64,000 nucleotides of DNA from Clavulina sp. PMI_390 (lineage: Eukaryota > Basidiomycota > Agaricomycetes > Cantharellales > Hydnaceae), in NCBI GenBank assembly GCA_015039315.1, contig WIDE01000001.1, positions 608,422-672,421 on the forward strand, in the 5' to 3' direction. The notes below the pieces were generated by a model. The model was given only the letters and a program-made list of their open reading frames with translations, made no database searches and was not told the DNA's origin. This document shows positions 32,497 through 44,826 of the stretch, piece after piece. Every line of letters starts with the position of its first letter. The first letter of the stretch is position 1. Made by a program: the position numbers and the translations under genes.

Positions 32497-35400
32497 ATGT
32501 TTAATAATGGAATGGAAGGGTCACCAAGTCGGAAAAAAGCGCGGATATCGAGTGAGGGAGCCTCAATGCCCACCGGGCATCGTGGTCCCAATAGGCCACC
32601 TCCCAGTCCTGGTGCAAGGAAGCGTCGACAAAACGCCATTGCCTTGGCGTTGAGTCAAGCCGATCCGAAGGAGGTCTTTCCTTCATCTGGTTCCACCCAC
32701 TCTCGCCCAAGTACCCCTCCGTTGAGCACTCGCGATGGCCTCAGTAACTCCACGAATCTCGTCCTCACACCCAAACGCTCTTCTCCAAAACGGCTACGAG
32801 CAGCAGCCGAGAACAAGATATACGGCGAACAAGTGGCTATTGACGCGTCAGACCCCGCTCATGACGCGAAACGACCGGACCTGGAAGCATCTCAGGTGTC
32901 GTCACACCATGGCAGCCAATTGCTCACAAGTAGCCAACCTGAAATGAGTGAATATGACCCCTTTGTTGCTTCGACATCTGCTCCCATCCCAGCTCCATCC
33001 TTACATCGCCCTTCTACCCCTCCAACTCGTGATGTCTCTAATCATCATCACCCCACAGAACCGGCCGTGTCCTCTCCACCCCCTTCTCAAATCACTCGAA
33101 ATCAGCCAGGAGTATTCTTTACAGCATCTAATCGGAGACTCCAGGTGTCTGCCGCAGCTCTTGATCATGCAAAGGAGTTTGCTGCCCGTATGGATCTGGA
33201 GTCGGCAGCAGAAGATGGTGTCGATGATGATATCGCCATGATTGACGCGGTCAAATCGAGCTTCATCCCATCCTCTCAAGGCGTAAAGAGGCCAGTCCTC
33301 CCGTTCAAAGCACCCCTTCGCGCAGGGATGAACCGACAAATCCATACTGCTTCCCAAGTTTCCTCTAGCAACGCCCCTCCCAGTGTTGCGGCATTCCGCC
33401 CGCCCACTGCGCCTTTCGCACCTTCTTCGCAAATTTCTCGTGCCTCGGGGCCTCCAGCTTCGTTTCAAACCCCATCGCGACCTCCCTCTTCCTTCGCTTC
33501 AGCATCAAGTCAGATATCTCGTCCTCCATCCACTCCAAAGGCCTCCTCTACTGCTTTTGCAAAAGTCTCCTCCGTTGCCACTCCGGGACCCATCGCTTCA
33601 CGTAGCGGTACCCCACAACGAACATTAGGGATGAATCACAGGACTTCGGGCACTCCTAGCGGAGCAGGGAGAGTCGTGAAGCAGAACAAGTTCAGCACTC
33701 CGTTCAAAGGAGGCGTGCGTCCCGGATCGGGCGTTGGTAGTAGCTCTGGACTACCTCCACCTTCGCCTCGTACTCCAATGACAAAATCAGCTACGCGGCC
33801 AATGCCCAAGGATCCTCATTCCACCTCTACACTTGGCACAGTCATGCGTCCTTCTGAAACTGCTCAAGGGGAGAATAATTCATCGGACATCGACAAGGGT
33901 AAAGAGAAAGCCCTCGCTCTCGGTGTCGACAAAGGATTGACTCGTTCTAGTACCCGTGAGTCCCAGCCTCAATCAATGGAGAAGCTTACAGTGTTGAGCT
34001 TATCACGGGGGGCCATCAATGACCTTTAGGACTAAAGGAGGGTCGACTTACCTTACGGCAATATGGAGTCACTCCAGGAGTGTTTAATGCTCACGATCTT
34101 GTTGCTCAAGCGATGTAAATATACCTGACTCGTCACGAAGGGCTACAATATTCGCTCATCAATCTTTCATTTCTATCATAGACCCCTCGAGCTTCTGTCC
34201 CTGAACGCGAACGCCGCGGAGGACTACGGATTCTATCTAACGAGCCCTAGCGGTGACGTGCAGACCCTGGGCTGGCCAGCTGCCCTTGACTATCTCCATA
34301 CTAGAGGCTGCCGACTAGCAACACCAGAATGGACTCGCAACCACTGGGGTTTAGTGCTATGGAAGCGTGCCGGTATAGTATGTTGCAAACCAAACTCATT
34401 TCGTGAGTTATGGAACTTTGAAGGGATGTGTGAAGCATTGAATTACCAGTATGTCATATCGCTTATATCTCGTTCATGGGTATTTCTAAGAATTTACGTT
34501 TCTCTCAATAGCTATGACCGCGATCTGAACAAAACTCAACGGCCAATCCTCCGCCTCATCCTCGAGCGTGATGCTCCTGCTGCGCGCCCAATGGTTCTTT
34601 GTGTATCAGCAATGTGGTGGACTGCTCAAACAATCAGCGAAGATGGCTCAGTCATAGTTCTCCCTCATCCAACTTTCGAGTTGACCGATGGCTGGTATCG
34701 AGTGAAAGCTGAGGTGGACGAGGCCCTGGCGAGGGCAGCTAGGAGGCGAAAGATTCGCATAGGAACGAAGCTAATCGTTGTGGGCTCGAAGGTACGGTTA
34801 TCGTACTCCCTCCGAAAGTACAACCCTCACCTCGAATGTTTTGACAGCTACAAGCGGATGGCGATGCAAAGGAGGCGCTGAAGGCTTACGAGACTAGCAC
34901 TCTGACTATCACTGGTAACTCCACGACTCTTGCTCGCTGGGATGCGCGACTCGGCCCTCTACTGTACGACTTGCCTCATCAGCCGAGTCGTCGTGGGGTT
35001 CTGCCCCACGTTGCAAGCTTGCGCAGTCTCACTGCGGACGGTGGCCTCATCATGCTCATTGATATTGTCGTGGAGAAACTTCATCCTGTTGGACATATTG
35101 AGACCTTGCCGGATGGGACAAGAAAACCTCCTACCAACGAGTCAGAGAATGCTGGAGAAGACGCAAAGTGGGAGGTGAGCTTGTTCATCCAACCTCGATT
35201 GGGCGTTACCTGATCTGATGTCTTTTTAGCGACGGCGTATGGTTGCAATCGAGGCTGAGAGGGAGAGGTTGGATCGTTCGCTAGCTGTACTCCTTAATAT
35301 CGCAGAGAGAGCATCGACTCTCGCTCGAGGCTGGGTGCCTGGCCCTGATGGTGCGTAAAATGAGCCTCGCGCTTTGAATGAACTGGAGGGCATCTAATGC

Positions 35401-36010
35401 TGGTGTGTGAAATTCCAGATGATGAACCGGATTCTATCGACTCGGTCTTTGAAGAATTGGACGATGCGGAGAATAAAACGCAGTGTTTCAAAGCGATGAA
35501 CCTTACCCCACAAGAGCATGCATGGTTGGCAAAGTATATTACCAAGCGTGTCGAAGAGCGTCGAGGTGATATGGGTGGTTTACTCGAGTCCGAAGTGAAT
35601 GTGCGTCTTTCTTATTCCCTGTTCTATTACCATTCATCACACTTATCTGTTATTCCCTGGGTACCTTGCAGGATGTCTGTCCTCCTAGAGTTGTGTCGAA
35701 TTTCCGCATCATATCCGTTCGGGACGCTCGCCCTGCGACCAGGAATCCGGTAGAGCGGACAGCCCAGCTCACCATGTGGGACGTTCTCTCGCTGGGACCA
35801 GAATTTCTCGTTGAAGGGAGGCGATATTTGGTACGTATACGAGTTCACTGGAGGCTGCAGGCACTGACTCTTCCTGTCCCCGCTTGGCTGGGCATCACAC
35901 AGGTCAGCAACGTCGTCCCCAGTCACCCAAGCAGTTGGGCTGCAGCAAAGGAAGACGGCGAAGTGATTTTGAAGTCGACGAGAAGCACAAGATGGCATGC
36001 GATCCGGTAG
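32497..36010 (+). CDS. BRH2: BRCA2 homologue Brh2, recombination mediator
   Basis: Loads Rad51 onto single-stranded DNA at double-strand breaks, with Dss1 as partner. Nine exons splice in frame to 995 aa. Residues 1-485 are disordered and Ser/Pro-rich, with one BRC-type Rad51-binding repeat at about 206-233 (FFTASNRRLQVSAAALDHAK, then EFAARM), matching FxTASGK...VS..AL.KAK. The C-terminal half is the BRCA2 DNA-binding region: helical domain (TPEWTRNHWGLVLWKRAG, FEGMCEALNYHYDRDLN, then RPILRLILERDAPA), OB1 (PMVLCVSAMWW, ELTDGWYRV, KIRIGTKLIVVGSKL) and further OB-fold sequence to the stop at 36010. The ATG at 32497 is chosen as the first with open frame. Another in-frame ATG lies 15 bp downstream. 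Compact size and a single BRC match Ustilago Brh2 rather than multi-repeat animal BRCA2. Confidence 0.93.
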
Positions 36011-36178
36011 TGACTGATGACCCTTACTGTTATGTTTCTTTATCTCTCGCTCGTCCACCACACATGCATTACGTTACGTTTGCAATTATTCGAGCAGTTC
36101 GCTGATAGTCTAACACCTAACCACATGTAGCCCTAGCACTCTATATATCGTATAGAGACCCACGAACTGTTGTGAATG

Positions 36179-37449
36179 TTATTGTCCTGTCCACAGCCTC
36201 CGAACCGCTTCCCAGTATCCTGCTGGGTCCACGCGCATATGGCTCACGTGGGCCGCAGTCTCGCTCCGCCGAACAGTAATATTCTTTATCCCAGCGGCAT
36301 GCGCTTGGGCAATATGTTTCTCCACGTCTTGACCATACACGAGCAGATCGGCCATCGAGTAGACATACAGCCTCGGAGCGCTGGGTGCGATGAGCTTTGG
36401 GTCGACGAGATCGGCCCAAAGCTGCGAGAAAGGCTCTGGGGGCAGATATTTTCCAATGACGGGGACGTTTCTGACAACAGACAGCACACCAAATATGAAG
36501 CTCGTCATGGCAGCAGGCACGTACGCAAGCGAGCGAATGATCGGAGATGATATGCTAGCCGTGACAGCCCGCGCCATAATCGACATGGTGGGCTTGCCAG
36601 GACACGAGTCAAAGACGAGGGTGATGCGAGGCTCGCCGGCTGTCATAGTTGCCGGAGCCGGACGCCTGATTGGTTGGGGAATACCATCGACCTGGGAGTT
36701 GGAGCTATTGCCGTAGCGGGAGCTTTCGAGCATGCGCAAGATGGCCGACAGCTGAAAGGCTCCACTGGATCATTTCGTCCGGGGTATCCATTTTGAATGT
36801 ACAGGTCAGGGGATGGACTACTTGCAAGGAGACGTTCAACCATACCCATTCGACAGGACATGCACCAGGACTCTGGACGAAGAATCTTTTAGCCCTGTAA
36901 TACCGTGTTCTTGGAGTGAATCAACGGCAGGACGGAGGGCTGATTTCTGTGAGGAAGGGAATTATTAGCGAACATACGGCGCAGAATTGCCCCATCGCCA
37001 ACGCACTAGTTTCGATTCCCCGAATATTGTAGACCACCATAGTGACTGGTTGGAGAGCACAAGAATCTGATGCGCGGAAGGATAGAGTGCATGGTACCCC
37101 TCTGTGTATTTGTGGACGTGGGCGAGCTTTGCATCCACTACTCTCAAGAAACAAGCAGAACACAAGTGCACAATTGCCAAGGATTGATTTCTCAGACAAT
37201 GATTGATACTATTATGAGGGAAGCTTGCTCACGCCATCCAAAGATTAAGACCACACTGTGCAATGATGGAGATAATTATCGGTCGGCCGGAGCCAAAGGT
37301 GTGCCGTGTGAGGAGAAATTGATGACATACTCTGGTGGACTTGCTGATGATGATGATGATTGTAGTGGCGGTGGTTTGATGCTTGGAGGGGAAACAAGCA
37401 CGGCTGGACTGAGACGGGTGAACTTGCGGACGAGTTCCCTGGCTGACAT
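36179..37449 (-). CDS. TMEM53/DUF829 alpha/beta-hydrolase-like membrane protein
   Basis: Start at 37449 (MSARELVRKFTRLSPAVLV). Exons join through VVLIFGWLVDAKLAHVHKYT, then GYHALYPSAHQILVLSN, SLWWSTIF, and across an intron to SGAFQLSAILRMLESSR, RITLVFDSCPGKP, a hydrophobic segment and RLYVYSMADLLVYGQDVEKH, ending in HVSHMRVDPAGYWEAVRRLW. The order of a GW motif, a K-YT-LY helix, a DS-PG motif and a late S-D-LV-Y strand is the DUF829/TMEM53 pattern. Homologues sit in nuclear or ER membranes. The biochemical activity is not established. Roughly 310 aa. It is convergent with BRH2, whose stop is 169 bp away. Confidence 0.82.
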
Positions 37450-37841
37450 TGAGAACCGAGAACCGAGGGCTCGAGGAACAGTTGCACTGTGTTTGGATTC
37501 AACCTGTCAAAGTGCGCATGCCCATCGCCGCGCACCTTAATAACAATGCGATCGCGTGCATGCGTATCCAATTGCCCAGATGGACGGCGGGAGCACTCTT
37601 ATTGAAAAAGACAACGCGGTAGAGGGGACGCTGCTATTGATCGGACGGTCTCCCCCACATTCATATTTCATGTGTCACCCAGCTTCGCGAACAAAGCCAC
37701 ACAGTCGCATCCCCAACGGAATGGACGCATATCTCTCAACTCCGCCCGACCCAACGCTACTTGTCTCCAACTCCTCGCCACCACCACCACCTCCATCACC
37801 CTCTCGCCACCTTCCCTCTCCGCCTCCTCCTCTTCCTCACT

Positions 37842-38748
37842 ATGGCTAAGAACGCCGCACTCAGCGTCCGCGCCATCTTCTGGGGCGTGACTTTCATGCC
37901 ACTCGTCTGGCTCATCATCCAAATGGGCCCCGCCGAGTTCTTCAGGCTCGCCTATCAAATCTGCACTGTGGATAACTCACTACCCACCTCATCCGTCGTA
38001 ACCAACGCCCCTGGTGAGCATCGATCGTGGACAATTTTTCCCAGTTGTGTGTGGGCATCGAGACACGAACTGACCACGGAGCGCCGAATCCGATTCCTCG
38101 AAATCATGTAGGATATGCTATCATCGATCATCTCTATGTGTTCTCCGGCACGTCCTACATCGTGTCCGACGACGAAAAGACCTCCAACGACGCCAAGGCT
38201 ATTGTCGTGTCAAGTTGCCCCAGTGGGAAGGCAGAGTGCGCGGGCGCGCTCAAGGTCGTGTCTCCCTCCGAAGCGCGAGAGATTTTCGGGAGATTCGTCC
38301 ACAAGGTCCCCGGCGTGGCGGTGAGTACCAGCCCCAACCCCTGTTTGCCGGTATGGCGTATGAGCGGGGTAAAAAAATACTGACTGGGGTGCTCATGTTA
38401 TGTTAGTTCCTCTCAACTGTGACATCGCTGCGTGAGTACTGCTTAATGACAAAGGGCGCAGTAACATTGTGAGAGAGGCTGACCGTTGACACCGTTATAG
38501 CATCATCCGCATACCTTGACCAAGTGCTCGCTGGGCTGTGGCGCACTTACGCCTCTCTCAACCTTTCGCAAGCAATTTCCCCTCGCAAATTGCTGCTCCC
38601 AAGCATTGAGCAAATGCCCATGGCCACCAACTCCACCCCATCCTTCGTGTCTGTCGAGCTGAAACAGCGGTGGCAGGAGTATGCAGAGCACAACGAGGCG
38701 CGTAAATTCGAGCGCGCCGTCATCGCATACGGTCGATCAGACGAGTAG
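37842..38748 (+). CDS. Small membrane-anchored protein, unknown function
   Basis: Four exons splice in phase to roughly 225 aa. The N-terminus has a membrane segment (IFWGVTFMPLVWLIIQMG), followed by a soluble domain containing GYAIIDHLYVFSGTSYIVSD, two cysteines (SSCPSGKAECAGALKV), PSEAREIFGRFVHKVPGVA, and a C-terminal helical part (YLDQVLAGLWRTYASLN, KQRWQEYAEHNEARKFERAV). The family is not recognised, but consistent splice phases and amphipathic structure make it a convincing gene. A CCACCACC/CTCC-rich 5' UTR precedes the ATG at 37842. It is divergent from the DUF829 gene, with start codons about 390 bp apart. Confidence 0.7.
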
Positions 38749-39302
38749 GAGAACAAAACGACTCATTCACGAGGGACTGCGGGCTATGATTGTTTCTTTC
38801 TGTCTCTGTGGATTGTGCCTTGGATTCCGAATGGAGGAGGGAACGGCGGAGCATTCTGGAGGAGTGTGAGGAGCTGGTAGGAAGCTCGTGTACTTGTGTC
38901 CACCCACTGTATCACCATCGTCGTGTTGTTGCGCGTCAATTCATCATCATTGAAGTACTTTTGATCCATCTCACACAGAGGGTGGACCGGATGTCAGGGC
39001 GAATCGCTGCTGTGGTGTTCCTGCATGAGTTGCTTGGAGATAAGCATAGATCACATACACAGCCGGTGCAGAGTACATCTGCCAAGTTGGAATGGAAGAA
39101 TGACCACACATATCACACAGCCGAGAAGGGGAAGATCCTCGGAGTAACAATGAACTCTTGTGCTAAGGCTTTCTGTTAGGTGGATGATCAAAGGAGAATG
39201 ACTAGGAGGTCCAAAGTGTTTGGCCCACTTTGTGCCACGACCCAGCGCTTATTAGTCTCCCTTAACCAGCCCCCGCCCCTCAGACCCCTCTCCTTGGTCA
39301 TT

Positions 39303-41508
39303 ATGGCCAACGGCGGAGCCGCTTCAAGTGGCGCAGAATCTTCGTATCGTCGCAAAAGGCCTGTCACAGTAACACCAACTCGTGAGACGCGTTCCAAACG
39401 AGCTCGAACGCGCGGCACTGAGGCAGAACTCACCACCAGCAGGACAACTCGACCTAAGCCTCGAAGGAACCGCTCTGTCAAAGGAAAGGAAAAGGCCCTC
39501 ACGAGTGATGAGGAAGATGACGAGGATGCAGACACGCTAGCGTCAAATACACGCGACCACGATGCTGAAGTGGTGGACGCCCAGCTAGCCTCGAATTCAC
39601 TCTCCCCCACTTCATCATCCTCTGGCTCCTCGCCTGCCGGGGGGAAATCGAGCCCTGCTACATCTCTCGATGACGTCGAGGCTACTCTTGCTCTCACCCA
39701 AAAGGAACTTGACTCGAAGAACGAGGTATGCTTTCAGTGTGCATGTCGCATTGTCTGACCACTCATGACTTGCAACAGTTACTCAAGAAGCAGTCAGCAA
39801 CTATCCAAACGCTCCAGAGTGTTCTGCAATGTTCTATTTGTCTCGATCTCCTGTGGAGTCCATACTCGTACGTCTACTCACTCGTCACCGCGGGGTACTA
39901 TAGACTTACCTCTTGCTCAGTCTTACCCCATGTGGTCACGTTGCTTGCGAGAATTGCCTCGTCCAATGGTTCTCTCAACCTTCAGAAGCAGAAGAACAAC
40001 TCGAACTACCCCTCCTTGCCCAATTCAAGAAGAAAACTTGCCCCACATGCCGAACCGAGGTTCGCTCCCGACCTACTGTGGCCTATCTAGTCAAGAGTGC
40101 ACTCGACGCTGTTCTTCCTTGCCTTGATCCATCCTCATACGAGAAACGACCCCCATCTGCAAACCTCAATCATGATCCTTTCAAAGAGCTCTTCCCCGCT
40201 GAGCTGGATGCTAATGAGCGTCGGCGACGAAATGGCATCCTTGATGCTCACCCAGGTGTGATCATCGACGATGAGGATGGAGGCGTCCCACGCTGCCCAG
40301 ATTGCATTCACGAGATCTTTGATGGCGTGTGCACGGGGTGCGGGCGTTTGTATGATGGGGTTGAGGAAGATGATCCCCTTGACGATGACGATGGGCGATT
40401 GCACGACGCTGTCCTTTTTGGAGGCAATGGCGGCTTCTGGGACTACTCAGATGATGAGGATGACGAACCATATGAATCCGACTTCATTGATGATGGCCCC
40501 GAGCAACGTTACGACTACTCTGACGACGAAGTGGACGAAGCCTACCTTGAGCCTCGTGCCCGGCGCGATGTCCCCGGCCCGTCTCGATTGCGCCAGTCAA
40601 CCATCATAATCGAGTCGGATGAAGAGTCCGCCGAGGGTGATGGTGGAGGCTGGCGCTCGTACTTAGGCCGTACTGTTCGCCGACACGACATCGAGCCTGT
40701 CAGTGAGGATGACGATGCTCCACGCGCGTCAGGCTCTGGCGCTGGCGCTAGCGCCGCTGGGCCCAGTACCGCTACCCGGCAGGGTGGCCATGTCCGTCGT
40801 GTCGAGTCAGATGATGATAGGGTCGTTCCTGATCCTCGCAATGCACAGGGCGCCAACCAAGGACGCTCGTCACGCACTCGTCGCCGTCGTGGCGGTGAGA
40901 TTATCATTGTCTCTGATGATGATGGGCGTGCGCACCCAAATGGGGGACGCGTGCCAGATTACACTGTCGTGTCTGAGAACGAGGACGTCCGTCCGCCTTG
41001 GGCAGCTGCTCGACGTCGTCATCTCCCACACACTCGCCGTGTTGTCCATCTCGACAGTGACAACGACGAGGAGGATGAAGAGGAGAATAGTGATGAAGAC
41101 GATGCCTTTGAAGATGCTGCCTCTGACATTGGCTCGCAAAGTAGCACAGGCGCTAGTGGACCCCATTCCCGTTCCCATTCTCGTCGACATCGGCAAGCCT
41201 CTCGCTCGCGCTCGCGTCGTCGGGTTCACTCTCTTTCGCCTGAGGCCGAATCTGGTTCGGAAGTAGAGGAAATCATTCGTCCACATCGTTCTGCCCCTGT
41301 TCGAGGCATTCGGCGACGTATCATTGATGATGGCGTGAATGCACCTCGATATTGGGTTGAACATGCTACCACCGATGAGGATAACGACGACGATGAGGAA
41401 GAAGAGGATGATGATGACGACGATGATTCCAGAATGCATTACGACGATCGAAGCGGCTCTGACGAGGATGAGGACTCTCATTCGGACGGGACTGAGGATT
41501 CGATCTAA
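39303..41508 (+). CDS. RING-finger E3 ligase with SUMO-interaction-like motifs
   Basis: Three exons (39303-39725, 39779-39867, 39921-41508) encode 699 aa. Residues 1-145 are basic then acidic and disordered. The C3HC4 RING spans residues about 155-225: CSICLDLLWSPYS, LTPCGHVACENCLVQWF, then KTCPTCRTEVRSRP. A second zinc-type cluster, CPDCIHEIFDGVCTGCG, follows near residue 275. The rest is very acidic with repeated hydrophobic-acidic patches: VIIDDED (about 40258), IIIESDEE (40603-40626), IIIVSDDD (40900-40923), TVVSENED (about 40963) and VVHLDSDNDEE (from 41041), interspersed with RS-rich stretches. Hydrophobic cores followed by Ser/Asp/Glu match SUMO-interaction motifs. Role as a SUMO-targeted ubiquitin ligase is inference. 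The RING type is secure. Confidence 0.88.
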
Positions 41509-41810
41509 CCTATTTTGTCTTAATGTTCTTGTTTTTGACGTTTCTTGCATTTTTTCCCCTAATGCCAGCAGATGTGTACGCCATAAAAGGTCCCAGGACG
41601 TTGTACAACTAATATCAGTACCAATATAATGTCTGTACTGCCCCTTGTTTTCGATCGACGTTCTGCCGCAGCCCGCAAATCAACGACAACAAGCATCACC
41701 TAATTTTACCTCTAGCCCTCGCTCAACATCTGCACCAGCGCTCACTACCTTCTTTATCACTCTTTGTGCTCACATCGCACTTGGCCGATATCCTCTCACT
41801 CGTAACTCCA

Positions 41811-44021
41811 ATGAATGAAGCCTCGGAATCGGAACCCAGTGGATTCGTACTCAACAACCAACGAGCTCAGGCATTGAACCATCCGCATCGAGGGCTAATC
41901 ATCGACGCGTCATATGTCACCCAGAGCTCTGGAGTACCGTCTAAATGTCTCCGATCCGCTTCCCTCGACCTTGGGCGCGTCGAAAAGAGCTCTGACGCTT
42001 GGTTGCTCCAATGTTCGAATCGTGGCCCCTTCCCTGCTCATCAGCAGCTTTACGCAACAAATGAAGATGTTTCTACTTATCAAGAGTTCCAAGAACACCA
42101 ACAGCTCTACCACGAGCGACGTCAATCCCATTCTTTACGAAATCCTCGCCCGAACGAAACGCCTCGATTCGATGTCGAGGCAATACACGACTCTCCTTTG
42201 AATCCAAACATGGTGTCAGAACGCGCCAGCTCGCTTCTTTTTACTGTTCCTTATTCGTCGCCTCTTCAAGGTGGCCATGACGCAATTCCAAAGGCGAACG
42301 GCAAGCACTCTCGTAGTTATTGGTTCGCACCTGCCCCTCCTCGCTCAGCGGAGCGTTCACCTAAGCTACCACCTAACCAACATCGCCAGTCTTTGGAGCG
42401 TTCGTCCACTGAAACCCCTCGCACGTCTACTGGCTATCGCGCTCGAACTGGCTCGCAATCTTGGCTTTTCTCACTCAAAGACAATTCTGGATACCATCCG
42501 AGCGTCCCTACTTTACCTGAGCTGCACTCTTCAACGTCCACATCCACTGCTGGACGATCGGCCAGCATACTCTCTTCCAACGCGTATTGGATCACCCTCT
42601 ATTTCATAGGAAATCTTGGCTTGACGTTGTATAACAAGATCGTGCTCGTGAAGTTTCCATTCCCGTTCGTTCTCACAGCGGTGCATACTCTCTGCGGCTT
42701 TCTTGGGTGTTCCGTATTGGTTGCGAATGGGGTCTTTGTGAGTCATTGTAGCTATAATTTGGGTCCTGACGGTATCCTGATTCGGCCCTCCCTTTGCAGG
42801 TTCCCGCTCCATTAGACACAAGTCAGCGATTGCAATTCATAGCCTTCAGTGTCCTCTACACGATTAATATTGTCGTGTCAAATGCATCTCTGCAGATGGT
42901 TTCTGTTCCTGTGAGTACTCTCCGTGTCTCAATCACTTCCGCCTTGCTCACCGTCATTTTACTAGTTTCACCAAGTCATACGCGCGGCCACACCAGTTTT
43001 CACCTTGATCATATCATACATCCTTCTGCGGTCTGTTCCCACTCTACCAACTATGTTATCGCTTGGTCCTGTCGTTCTGGGTGTGGGGCTAGCAACACTG
43101 GGCGACTACGAGTTTACGAGTTGGGGACTGACGCTAACGATAGTTGGGACCTTTCTGGCTGCGCTCAAGGGCGTTGTGACGAATTTGCTGCAGCGCGGCT
43201 GGTTTGATGCTGCTCTGACCAAGTGGTTGGATGGATGGAGTGGGGGGTCGGTCGTCAAACCTCTGAATCTGGATCTAGAGAAAGGACAACATGCCAGAGA
43301 TTCTCTATCGTCGCTGTCGCCACTCTTAGGGGGGAAAACAGTGGGTTACGGCTCAGGACCGTTCCCGGCCAGCAGCCGGTCATCAATCGAGAACACCAAT
43401 CGCCATCATCCCAGCTCTCGTCACCCCTGGCCTTGCGTGAAGAAGCCTGTCCATCCACTTGACCTGCTTTATCGAATGAGCCCTCTGGCCTTTTTCCAGT
43501 GCATCATTTGCGCCGCGCTTACTGGAGAGATGTGTGCCGCGTGGAATAGCCTCTGCCTCTCGTCTCAGTGTGCTAGTTCCGACGGCGAGGCGATGCTATC
43601 GCCGGACAGGAGAACCGGGCAGAAGGATTTGGCAGTGCTCGTATGTAATGGCGTGCTGGCATTTGTGCTGAATTATGTGAGCTTTACGGCGAACCGAAAG
43701 GCGGGAGCGTTGAGCATGACTGTCGCTGGTGGGTTTCCCGTCGTCACAAAGCTTGGACGGTGCTTAGGATGGTATCCCCAGCTTCATAATTAACTGACGA
43801 AATATCTTTTCAATTTGATCATCATAGCCAACGTCAAGCAGGTGTTGACTATCCTCTTCGCGGTGATACTATTCGATGTCAAGTTGACGCCGCTGAACTT
43901 GGCAGGAATTGTCTTGACGCTCATAGGCGGAGCGTGCTATGCGGCAGAGGAATATCGGCGGAAGAGGGCATTGTCATCGTCAGTATCGTCCTCGTCTGTG
44001 GTGGCCGCTGGAGGAGGGTAA
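41811..44021 (+). CDS. Triose-phosphate transporter family membrane protein
   Basis: Four exons (41811-42737, 42800-42910, 42966-43728, 43828-44021) encode 664 aa. Residues 1-260 are a hydrophilic cytosolic extension rich in Ser, Pro and Arg. The TPT/nucleotide-sugar transporter fold starts at NAYWITLYFIGNLGLTLYNK, continues through FPFPFVLTAVHTLCGFLG, SVLYTINIVVSNASLQMVSV, PFHQVIRAATPVFTLIISY, LSLGPVVLGVGLATLGDYEF and GTFLAALKGVVTNLLQRG, and ends in FAVILFDVKLTPLNLAGIV. A 130-residue hydrophilic insertion splits the domain between two membrane helices. Such proteins sit in Golgi or ER membranes and exchange nucleotide sugars or phosphorylated sugars. Substrate cannot be assigned. The terminal Ser-rich tail faces the cytosol. 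Confidence 0.88.
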
Positions 44022-44826
44022 GAGCCTGGGTCATGTGTTAGGAAAATCGGGCGGCTCGCTGTCAAAAGATGGAGCTGGTTTCTCCTGTTTTTTTAGAGAT
44101 CTCCTTCTCGGTCTGTGCCCATGTGAATCTAGATGAGGGGCGGAGCTTATGGAGCCGGGGGCGGGTTAATGAAGGAATATCTCTTCGTTTGGTGCGTGCA
44201 TTCCTCGCTCATCGCTTTTTGTTGTACGGGCCGGAAGCTGATTTATGACGGTGTGCACAGGCTTTTTGTTATTGTAATCGTTTTGTTCTGAATAGAATTG
44301 TGGTGCGCTGGGTTGTTGGGGTCATTAGGGGGAGCGGTTGATGCCATGCGGAAGGCACGATGCCGCTGCTAAGGGGGTGTGTATGAGTTTGCCATGGCAC
44401 TGAGTGACGTGCCATCAGACTGCACCAAAGTTTGGTGAGGAATGATTGTTGCACAGATGATGTGTGTGTGGGGTGGGGACACAGCAGGCCGTTCATGAAG
44501 TGCCTGATTCTTATTTGCGCAAGTTCTCTCCCTCCCCACCCAGTCGCATTAAGGGTTGAAGCGATGGGAATTGGGTGACAGAAATGAAAAATAAAAAAGA
44601 TGGGTTGATCGAGGGAATGGCTCTTTTTTGTATTGGTGTGCGCGTGGCTGTGTGTTCGCGTACCCGTCTCCAGTTGCAGGCTGAGTCGGTGCTGTCTCTT
44701 CTTCTCTTCTCTTCTTCTTGTTAGACGCGCACCGCCTACACAAGTCATCGTCCGCTCTTATACCCACCCCAACCAGCCAACCACTGATCGTGATACCGCC
44801 GCACCACTGCAGCATACACGAGTGCA
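44022..44826. other. Intergenic 0.8 kb
   Basis: Holds the 3' UTR of the transporter and the promoter of the AAA ATPase. CTTCTTCTCTTCTCTT pyrimidine tracts occur near 44697-44717, about 110 bp upstream of the AAA start. No gene was seen. Confidence 0.4.

Noticed and set aside
40870..41550. Minus-strand 226-codon hydrophobic frame
   Set aside because: It is the complement of the acidic tail of the RING protein, since Asp codons read as Ile/Val on the other strand.
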